Under the pieces are notes generated by a model. The model did no database searches and was not told where the DNA came from. It saw only the letters and a program-made list of their open reading frames with translations. A stretch of DNA of 28,999 nucleotides from CAYNYI01 sp964401455 (GTDB taxonomy: Bacteria > Fibrobacterota > OXYB2-FULL-49-7 > CAYNYI01): positions 1-28,999 of the forward strand of contig CAYNYI010000029.1 of the NCBI GenBank assembly GCA_964401455.1. Reading direction: 5' to 3'. This document shows positions 7,347 to 14,781 of this stretch, piece by piece; position 1 is the first letter of the stretch; each line of letters opens with the position of its first letter. The position numbers and the translations under genes were made by a program.

Positions 7347-10300
7347 CTGAGGACAGTATCTCTTACTTCCATTCTATTTTCTGTACTTATAATTTCTAAT
7401 GCGGATTATGCGCCGGAAGTATCCTCTTTCGGCCTTACAGCCGGTGGTTTAACCCACTCTCTGTGTGTTACGCCCGACGGGTTTGTTTACGCATGGGGCT
7501 CAAATTCCAGCGGTGAACTGGGAGACAACACAAATACCAACAGTCCGATACCGGTAAAAACTACGGGCCTTTCTGAGATCCGTAATGTTTCTGCGGGGTG
7601 GAACTACAGCGCTGCGCTTTCAAAGAACGGCAACATATTCTGCTGGGGAAACAACTCCGGAGGACAGCTCGGTGACGGCAGTAATACCGCCCGCACAACA
7701 CCCGTCCAGGTTCCGGGTCTCAGTAATATGATCTCCGTAGCGTGTGGAGACTCTCATACGGTTGCCATTGCCGGAGACAGCACTCTCAAATCATGGGGGG
7801 TTAATTCCAGCGGACAGCTCGGCGACAGTTCTATTCAAAACCGCAATGCGCCTGTTACGGTAAAAGACATATCCGAAGTGATTAAGATTTCCGCCGGAGG
7901 AGCTCATACAATAGCCCTAAAATCAGACGGCTCTGTCTGGGCATGGGGAGATAATTCCAAAGGGCAGCTCGGCGACAGTTCTATTGTTTCCAGCATTATG
8001 CCTGTAAGAGTAAAGACTCCTGAAGGCCCGCTCGACAGCATAATTTCTGTTTCCGCGGGCCGATATCACAGCTGTGCCGTCAGATACGACGGAAGCGTTT
8101 TCAGTTGGGGCGGAAACAACAATGGACAACTGGGAACAGGAGACACGCTTGGCAGATTAGTGGCAACAAAAATTCCCGGGATTGATTCAGCATCTTCGGT
8201 TTCATGCGGTCACTACCATACAACAGCTTTGAAAAAAAACGGAAAGCCCGTACTCTGGGGTTTTAACTGGTTCGGACAGCTTGGAGACAGCACCCAGACT
8301 ACACGGCTTTCACCGGTTCTGCCGCAGTATCCTTTTTTATGCCGTGATATCAGCGCCGGATCGTATCATACACTTATAACCGATACAAGCGGAGCGGTCT
8401 GGGCCGCCGGTTACAATTATTACGGACAACTCGGTGACAACAGCTTTAGCAACCGGCTTTTTCCGGCTCAGGCCAATTCTGACAGCGCCGGCAGCCTCTT
8501 TTTAAAAGCAACGATAGAACAGGGCGGCATTGCCGGGCCTTATGAATTTCTCCTTACCGATATGGATACAGATCCTTCTGCTCTTCTGATTACAACTGCC
8601 AGCTCCGACACATCTATCCTTCCGGAAAGCGGCATATCAATATCCGGATCGGGGACTGCCAGAACAATTACTCTGAACCCGAATCCCGACAAATACGGAA
8701 ACGTTACCGCAGGTATAACAGTCACAGACGGTAAATCTGAAAACTATACGGGCCTTAATCTGAAAATTTATAAAGCAGAGAATAAATACAATCCCGAAAT
8801 TAATTTTTCCGGGAGTCAGATCGAATTTCATGAAAATGGGTTTCCAAAGAGAGTGGACAGCCTCGCTGGTGTAAACGACAGCGATCTTGTTGATTTTTCC
8901 GGCGGCATTTTAAATGTAAGAATAGATTCCAATGCTAATTCTTTTGACCATTTGGGGATAAAAACCGGGGGAATAGTTTCCGTTCTCGATAACGGTATTT
9001 ATATTTCCGGGACTAAATGCGCTGTTTTCGAAACAAGCCGGGATTCCACATACTCGATTCAAATCACATTCAATGGAAATGCATTTAACTCCGAAGTCCG
9101 GGAAGTAGTCAGATCAATAAGCTACAGAAACACGTCTGAAGCCCCCTTGTATAACAGTAAAAGAATAAGCTTCAGCCTCACAGACGGGGACGGAGGAAAC
9201 GGAGGCCCCTGGAGAAAACACATAAATCTCATAAAAAGCAATGACGATCCGGTATTGGAAAACATCGCAGATATTTCATGCGGAGCATCCCACACCTTGC
9301 TTTTGAGAACAAACGGAACCGTCCTCTCCTGGGGAAAAAATACATACGGACAGCTTGGCGACAGCACCAATGAAGACGGCATCACCCCTTCAGAAGTCGT
9401 GACCTTAGAGAGTATTGTAAAAATTTCCGCGGGCTCGGAACACAGCCTTGCTCTTGGCGCGGACGGTACTGTCTGGGCATGGGGCAGAAATAACCGCGGA
9501 CAGCTCGGCAATGGAACAGTTAACGATATCAACAGACCTGTGCAGGTATTCGGGCTCAGCGGTATTGTGGACATTGCCGCCGGGGGAAGCCATTCCCTGG
9601 CATTAAAAGATGACGGAACGGTTTACAGCTGGGGCTATAACATAGACGGACGCCTTGGAGACAGTACCCAGACAGACCGCCACACACCTGTAAATCCGGT
9701 CGGACTGAATAATATTAAATCAATAAAAGCGGGTCTTTATCATTCGATGGCTCTGAAAAGTGACGGCACTGTTTATGTCTGGGGCCGAAATACTTCCGGG
9801 CAAATAGGCGACAACACCCTGGTTTACCGGAGCTATCCGGTTGAGGTTCAGGGTCTTACAAATGCAGAGGCAATCGAATGCGGCGCGGAAAACAGCTATG
9901 CGCTGCTTTCGGACAGCACACTGCGCGCCTGGGGGAAGAACAGCTACGGTCAAATCGGCGACAGCACTCAGGAGAACAGGCTTACGCCTGTCACCGTTTC
10001 TTTCGTTTCAGAAATAACCGGTGTCGCTGCCGGAAGCGAGCATTGCGCGGTAATGACAAAAAACGGAAATATTTATTCCTGGGGAAGAAATAACTACGGA
10101 CAGCTCGGTGACAGCTCTAACTCCAACTCTCTGTCTCCGGTAAAACTTCTTCTTGACGACACACTCTCGCCTGTCAAGATCAATTCATCCGGTTTTCACT
10201 GCGGAATTGTCTGCGATAACGGAAACGTGCTGGCCTGGGGTAAAAATTCCTCGGGGCAAATCGGAGACAGCACTAAAACTCATCGGCATTTGCCGGTATT

Positions 10301-12344
10301 CACCCTTAAGAAAAACGGGACCGCAAAAGAAAATGTTTTCCCGGTATTAAAAGAAGACTGCGGGAAAACAAAGTTTTACTATACAGCATATGACCCTGAC
10401 GGCTCCCCGATTCAGGAATCAGCGGAATCCTCAAACAGCCTGCTCATTCCGGCTGACAGTTTATCTCTTCTGGATAACGGTAATTTTAAATCTCTGTCAT
10501 TCAACCCGTCAAAAGACCTCTACGGAAACTCAGTATTATCAATCAGTATTTCAGACGGCATAGTTTCAAAAACGATTGAATTTCCTGTTTCAATACTACC
10601 TGTTAACGATTCTCCTGAAATAACCTCCGTCCCCGTTACTCAGGCATATCACACCGGGACATACAGTTACAAGGTCTCAGTTTACGATCCCGATGATATG
10701 AATAACGGAACAGACCTAGTCTGGCAGCTGGATACTTTTCCGCAGGGAATGACTTTGAATGACACAGGGCTTTTGGTCTGGGAACCTTCTATAGCCGATA
10801 CCGGGTTTCACCGTGTGGCTCTTCTCGCAGCGGACGGCGGAGAAGATTCGTCAGAACCGGCATTTCAGTCTTTTACTCTTCAGATAAAACACGAAAACCA
10901 CATTCCGGAAATAGCCGGCACAAATTTTAACCTCGAGGTGGATGAAGACGAAGAAATCAGCATTACGCTTTCGGATATTATTGTAAACGACAGCGACAAT
11001 GTCTTTCCGGATGATTTCACTCTTTTTCTGTTCAACAATGAGAACTACAATCTGAAAGATGGAAAAATAATTCCGTCTCCCGACTATTTTGGAGAATTAT
11101 CTGTTCCCGCAAAAGTCACGGACGGCCTTGACACAAGTGCCCTATGTTCGCTTTTGGTAACTGTAACTCCGGTAAACGACCCCCCGGTAATAACATCTGC
11201 GGATTCCGGTATAAATATACCGGAAGATTCTTTCTTCGTCGTTTCAATGAACAATATTACTGTTACAGACCCGGACAACGATTATCCGGACGAATTCAGA
11301 ATCTTTATTATTGACGGAGAAAACTTTACGGTCTCCTCGGATACAGTTTTTCCTGAGGCTGATTTTTCCGGAGAAATAACTGTTCCTGTCTATGTAAACG
11401 ACGGATTAGCGAACAGTAACAACCATAACTTATTGATAGAAGTCTTACCTGTTAACGACCCGCCGGAGATTATCTCGGCCAGAGACACCTCTGTTCCGGA
11501 AGACAATACAATACTGCTGACTCTCTCTTTAATCGATTATTCAGACCCGGACGACGATATTCCGGAACTTACCGTTCTGCCGGGGACAGGATACAGTCTG
11601 GATGGAAACAGCCTTACCCCCGCGCCTGATTACTACGGAAACCTTACCGTAGGCCTCAGAATAAATGATGGCGTTGATACCTCGGATATTTCTGAAATTA
11701 CCCTGACTGTCTTACCGGTAAATGACGCTCCGGAAATAACATCCTCTCCCGCCACAGAGACCGATGCAGGGCAAGAATACAGCTTTACTATTGATGCCTC
11801 GGACCCTGATGACACAAACCTTAAGTTCTATCTCATTCAAGGTCCGTCTGAGATGACTGTAGATGAGAATACCGGTATTCTGAACTGGTATCCCGAAAAC
11901 AGAAATGCCGGCGAGAACCCTGTGACGATAGCTGTTTTTGATGCCGACAGCGCCTACGATTCCTTAAGCTATGTGTTATATGTCAATACATACACGGCTC
12001 TGGAGCATAAACCCGGAAGGTTCTCAGAAAATAATAATCATGGACTGACTGCCTGCCCGGTTCCTCAGTCGAAAGAAAATCCGGTCATAAGTTTTTACTT
12101 CGAAGCTGAAGGAACAGTTACCTACCGTCTGATTATTTTTGATATGCTCGGAAGAAAAACCGCCTCGACTCGTCTTAGGAAAACCGAAGGCTTTGGAAAA
12201 AGAACAATAAAGGCCGCCGAAATAAATACTTTAAGCTACGGCTTTAAAAAAGGCGGCTATTTCGCGGTTCTTGAATACAAAAAAGACGGTGAGGAAAAAC
12301 TATACTATCAGAACACCAGGTTCGCCGTCACAAACGGAAGATAA
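7347..12344 (+). CDS. Giant secreted RCC1-repeat/cadherin-like adhesin-type protein with C-terminal sorting-like domain
   Basis: This is a 1,665-residue secreted protein if read from CTG at 7347. An in-frame TAA lies at 7335, and no ATG, GTG or TTG occurs before 7728. The CTG sits 4-5 nt after AAGGGGG and begins a good signal peptide (RTVSLTSILFSVLIISNADYA). Starting at the ATG at 7728 would delete the signal and two repeats. Domains are: RCC1 propeller 1 (about 25-378, seven WGxNxxGQLGD repeats); a beta-rich linker (379-636) with a TDGDGG motif; RCC1 propeller 2 (637-988, seven repeats); cadherin-like repeats joined by PVNDxPxI (about 990-1555); and a tail (about 1565-1665) with YRLIIFDMLGRK and GGYFAVLEY, like FlgD-Ig/type IX sorting domains. 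A surface adhesion or binding role is inference. The gene is monocistronic, and its stop abuts the stop of the convergent GT9 gene. Confidence 0.85.
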   Translation: MRTVSLTSILFSVLIISNADYAPEVSSFGLTAGGLTHSLCVTPDGFVYAWGSNSSGELGDNTNTNSPIPVKTTGLSEIRNVSAGWNYSAALSKNGNIFCWGNNSGGQLGDGSNTARTTPVQVPGLSNMISVACGDSHTVAIAGDSTLKSWGVNSSGQLGDSSIQNRNAPVTVKDISEVIKISAGGAHTIALKSDGSVWAWGDNSKGQLGDSSIVSSIMPVRVKTPEGPLDSIISVSAGRYHSCAVRYDGSVFSWGGNNNGQLGTGDTLGRLVATKIPGIDSASSVSCGHYHTTALKKNGKPVLWGFNWFGQLGDSTQTTRLSPVLPQYPFLCRDISAGSYHTLITDTSGAVWAAGYNYYGQLGDNSFSNRLFPAQANSDSAGSLFLKATIEQGGIAGPYEFLLTDMDTDPSALLITTASSDTSILPESGISISGSGTARTITLNPNPDKYGNVTAGITVTDGKSENYTGLNLKIYKAENKYNPEINFSGSQIEFHENGFPKRVDSLAGVNDSDLVDFSGGILNVRIDSNANSFDHLGIKTGGIVSVLDNGIYISGTKCAVFETSRDSTYSIQITFNGNAFNSEVREVVRSISYRNTSEAPLYNSKRISFSLTDGDGGNGGPWRKHINLIKSNDDPVLENIADISCGASHTLLLRTNGTVLSWGKNTYGQLGDSTNEDGITPSEVVTLESIVKISAGSEHSLALGADGTVWAWGRNNRGQLGNGTVNDINRPVQVFGLSGIVDIAAGGSHSLALKDDGTVYSWGYNIDGRLGDSTQTDRHTPVNPVGLNNIKSIKAGLYHSMALKSDGTVYVWGRNTSGQIGDNTLVYRSYPVEVQGLTNAEAIECGAENSYALLSDSTLRAWGKNSYGQIGDSTQENRLTPVTVSFVSEITGVAAGSEHCAVMTKNGNIYSWGRNNYGQLGDSSNSNSLSPVKLLLDDTLSPVKINSSGFHCGIVCDNGNVLAWGKNSSGQIGDSTKTHRHLPVFTLKKNGTAKENVFPVLKEDCGKTKFYYTAYDPDGSPIQESAESSNSLLIPADSLSLLDNGNFKSLSFNPSKDLYGNSVLSISISDGIVSKTIEFPVSILPVNDSPEITSVPVTQAYHTGTYSYKVSVYDPDDMNNGTDLVWQLDTFPQGMTLNDTGLLVWEPSIADTGFHRVALLAADGGEDSSEPAFQSFTLQIKHENHIPEIAGTNFNLEVDEDEEISITLSDIIVNDSDNVFPDDFTLFLFNNENYNLKDGKIIPSPDYFGELSVPAKVTDGLDTSALCSLLVTVTPVNDPPVITSADSGINIPEDSFFVVSMNNITVTDPDNDYPDEFRIFIIDGENFTVSSDTVFPEADFSGEITVPVYVNDGLANSNNHNLLIEVLPVNDPPEIISARDTSVPEDNTILLTLSLIDYSDPDDDIPELTVLPGTGYSLDGNSLTPAPDYYGNLTVGLRINDGVDTSDISEITLTVLPVNDAPEITSSPATETDAGQEYSFTIDASDPDDTNLKFYLIQGPSEMTVDENTGILNWYPENRNAGENPVTIAVFDADSAYDSLSYVLYVNTYTALEHKPGRFSENNNHGLTACPVPQSKENPVISFYFEAEGTVTYRLIIFDMLGRKTASTRLRKTEGFGKRTIKAAEINTLSYGFKKGGYFAVLEYKKDGEEKLYYQNTRFAVTNGR
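7419..8479 (+). repeat. RCC1 repeat block 1 (seven repeats)
   Basis: Seven tandem units of about 50 codons each carry an SAG-x-H-T/S-x-A-L half and a WGxNxxGQLGD half. The signature variants, in order, are GELGDN, GQLGDG, GQLGDS, GQLGDS, GQLGTG, GQLGDS and GQLGDN. Seven is the blade number of a closed RCC1 propeller, and it is reached only if translation starts upstream of 7728. Confidence 0.9.
9255..10310 (+). repeat. RCC1 repeat block 2 (seven repeats)
   Basis: A second set of seven RCC1 units carries GQLGD, GQLGN, GRLGD, GQIGD, GQIGD, GQLGD and GQIGD. It is separated from block 1 by about 260 residues of other beta-rich sequence, so it should fold as an independent propeller. Confidence 0.9.
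10597..11995 (+). repeat. Cadherin-like tandem repeats with PVNDxPxI linkers
   Basis: Units of roughly 90-95 codons are joined by PVNDSPEI, PVNDPPVI, PVNDPPEI and PVNDAPEI. They contain DPDD/DPDND-type acidic turns expected to bind calcium. This architecture is common in long bacterial surface proteins. Confidence 0.8.
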
Positions 12345-13460
12345 TCAGCCCGGAAGAAAAGATATAACCTTGGCAGCTATCTGTTCAGCATCGCAAGCGG
12401 ATGCGGACGGAGAAGTAATAATTTTGTTTTTAACCGATTCCGGCCCTCCCCATTTCTCGAGCTGAGTTTCAGGAAAAATCGATACCGCCGGAACCCCGAG
12501 AAGCATCGCGAGTTGATAATACGGGTTATTCAGAGTGATAAAGACGGCTCCCTTTTTCATCATTGCTGCCGCTATTCCGTAAGAATCGCACTCAAAGGGG
12601 ACAACAGCTTCTCTGCCCTCGTCGCTGAGATTTCCGAAGACCCGTTCTCTGTCTTCCAGAGAAGTAAACAGGACCGTTTTTCTTCCTGTTTTGCTGAATA
12701 ATAAAGAAACCAGACGGTTGACAATTTCAGGTGGAAAAAAATCCCCGCTTATTGAAGCCGCGGTATTCAATACAACAGGCGGTTTATTTTCAGAATAACC
12801 GGAACCCCTCAGAAGATTCTCTACATCTCTGGTAAAAGTTTTTGGGATTTTCCAATCCATTTTTCCTTTAAGAACAGATATCCCGAGGGAGCGGAGGACC
12901 GAATTGTTTTTCTCACCTTCGTATGTGATACAGGGATCATGCTTTATACTAAGATTAATGTATGGGAATTCTGAAGCAGACTCTAGTCCGATCCTGAGAA
13001 AAGCTCCCGAAAAAGACGCCAGTATGAGATGCTGTATATTAAATTCTCGGTTCATTATTATACAGGTATCAAATTCTCTTTCCTTAAGATTCTGGCATAG
13101 CTCCCGAAACCTTGGGTTAAATATGAACAAATCCTCTTCATTATAAAAAATCCCCCCGTCGATATACGGATTGCTCTGAAGAAGATCTTTTGAAGAAGCG
13201 GGCGCGACTACCTCAAGAAGGGAACGGTTGAAATGCTCCTTTACAGCGATAATAGCTCTTTGAAGCAGGATTATTAAGTTCTGGTCCCGGGGAAGAATTA
13301 CTACAATCTTCCGCACATTTTCAAATGCGCTGTTAAACTCAATCTCATCTGTAACGGGACGTGCCCGCGAAAAAAAAGAGGAAGCTTTGAGTTTCCATCG
13401 TGTGGGCAAATAATTTACCCAGAAATATTTGTAATTATCAGTAAGTTTTTCCTTTGCCAT
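12345..13460 (-). CDS. Glycosyltransferase family 9 (heptosyltransferase-like) protein
   Basis: This is a 371-residue cytoplasmic protein with the two-Rossmann GT-B layout of GT9 lipopolysaccharide heptosyltransferases. The N-terminal half has VRKIVVILPRDQNLIILLQRAI, where GT9 proteins carry their first strand, and EREFDTCIIMN. The second half has PPVVLNTAAS, RKTVLFTSLEDRE and ITLNNPYYQLAMLLGVPAVSIF, the last matching the GT9 acceptor/donor loop usually written D-s-G-p-m-H-x-A-x-A-x-G-x-P. Here that loop lacks the usual D and H (NNPYYQLAML), so activity or donor may differ. It is transcribed toward the giant RCC1 gene; the two stop codons abut with no gap. No Shine-Dalgarno is obvious before its ATG. 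A role in LPS or other surface glycan synthesis is inference. Confidence 0.75.
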   Translation of the reverse strand: MAKEKLTDNYKYFWVNYLPTRWKLKASSFFSRARPVTDEIEFNSAFENVRKIVVILPRDQNLIILLQRAIIAVKEHFNRSLLEVVAPASSKDLLQSNPYIDGGIFYNEEDLFIFNPRFRELCQNLKEREFDTCIIMNREFNIQHLILASFSGAFLRIGLESASEFPYINLSIKHDPCITYEGEKNNSVLRSLGISVLKGKMDWKIPKTFTRDVENLLRGSGYSENKPPVVLNTAASISGDFFPPEIVNRLVSLLFSKTGRKTVLFTSLEDRERVFGNLSDEGREAVVPFECDSYGIAAAMMKKGAVFITLNNPYYQLAMLLGVPAVSIFPETQLEKWGGPESVKNKIITSPSASACDAEQIAAKVISFLPG

Positions 13461-13554
13461 TCACAGAAAATAGATTATTTTTTAATCGACTTTCAAGTAT
13501 GTTAAACTTATTTCTTTGTGACCCTCCCGGCGGCGGCGCGTCTTTTTTGCACTA

Positions 13555-14781
13555 ATGATCATAAAACCTGAAATTACAGCTCCCGCAGGCAGTTTGGAAA
13601 AGCTCATTTCCGCTTACGAATACGGCGCGGATGCCGCCTACGGAAGCTACAAACAATTCAGTCTCAGAGCAAATTCAAGAAATTTCAGCATTGAAGAAAT
13701 AAAAGAAGCGGTTTCAATTGCCTCATCAATGAATAAAAAATTTTATCTTGCTGTTAACAGCTTCATTCGGGAATATGAACTGGATTCTTTACGCGCCTTC
13801 CTCGAACAAATCGCGAAGTTCGCTCCGGATGCCTTAATACTTTCAGATACGGCGCTGATCTATCTTTGCAGAAAAATAATACCGGAAGTTTCTCTCCATT
13901 TAAGCACACAGGCAAACACCATGAATTCCGCCGCCGCCGGATACTGGAAGAATTCAGGAATAAAAAGAATAATAGCGGCCAGGGAACTCAGCCTCAGCGA
14001 AATAAAAATGCTTAAACGAAAAGACGGTCCCGAAGTTGAACTATTTATACACGGAGCCATGTGTATGGCCGTATCAGGCCGATGCCTGATAAGCGATTTT
14101 TTCAATCACAGAAGCGCAAACAGAGGCGACTGCTCACATCCATGCAGGTATTCCTACGGTATATCCGGAGAAGACCATCAAAATACGCTCATTCTTGAGG
14201 AAGACCCTGAAAAAGGCACCTATATCATGAATTCCCGCGATCTTTGCACAATCGACATCATCCCCGACATCATTCAGACCGGAGCTGACTCTCTGAAAAT
14301 CGAAGGCCGCATGAAAAGCACGCATTATCTCGCTACCGCTGTAAAAGTTTATCGTGAGGCCGTAGATTCCTTTTGCCGGGATCCGGAAAACTACAAACCT
14401 GATCCTTTATGGAAAGAAGAGCTGCTGAAGGTTAGCGTTCGTTCTTATACAACAGGTTTCTACACAGGTAAAAAAGAGAACCGCCAGACAATGGATTTTT
14501 CTTCAAAAAGACCCGTTTGGCAGCCTGCGGCGGTTGTCAGGCAGAGGCTGAAAGACGGCCATACTCTGCTTGAGGCTAAAAACAGGCTTTCATCCGGAGA
14601 AACAGTTGAACTCTTTGCTTCCGAGAAAGGTGTTTCGGTCAAATCATTTGAAATGCCTGAAATGAGGACCGTTGAGAATGAAACTGTTGAAACTGTTCAC
14701 GCAAATACCGTTTTCAAAACAATGATACCCTGCCGCGCTTCAAAAGGCAACCTCATAAGAAAAAAGTCCGTAACTAAATGA
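13555..14781 (+). CDS. U32 peptidase-family protein, TrhP-like (tRNA U34 hydroxylation)
   Basis: This is a 408-residue U32-family protein. Although named peptidases, characterised relatives (TrhP/YegQ, RlhA/YdcP) hydroxylate RNA uridines or cytidines, using prephenate-derived chemistry and an Fe-S cluster. Visible hallmarks are ITAPAGSLEKL at the start, RANSRNF at 38-44, ELFIHGAMCMAVSGRC around 162-177 and RGDCSHPCRYSY around 190-201. Cysteines 170, 177, 193 and 197 are the expected cluster ligands. SRDLC...ADSLKIEGRMKS is closer to TrhP than to RlhA. The stop overlaps the next gene by 4 nt. There is no clear Shine-Dalgarno at the ATG, which lies just after a GC-rich leader. Assignment to U32 is firm; the TrhP subtype is likely but not certain. 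Confidence 0.85.
   Translation: MIIKPEITAPAGSLEKLISAYEYGADAAYGSYKQFSLRANSRNFSIEEIKEAVSIASSMNKKFYLAVNSFIREYELDSLRAFLEQIAKFAPDALILSDTALIYLCRKIIPEVSLHLSTQANTMNSAAAGYWKNSGIKRIIAARELSLSEIKMLKRKDGPEVELFIHGAMCMAVSGRCLISDFFNHRSANRGDCSHPCRYSYGISGEDHQNTLILEEDPEKGTYIMNSRDLCTIDIIPDIIQTGADSLKIEGRMKSTHYLATAVKVYREAVDSFCRDPENYKPDPLWKEELLKVSVRSYTTGFYTGKKENRQTMDFSSKRPVWQPAAVVRQRLKDGHTLLEAKNRLSSGETVELFASEKGVSVKSFEMPEMRTVENETVETVHANTVFKTMIPCRASKGNLIRKKSVTK

Noticed and set aside
9122..9574. 150-codon minus-strand frame within the RCC1 gene
   Set aside because: It is the mirror of repetitive RCC1 codons; its proline/serine-rich sequence has no family features.
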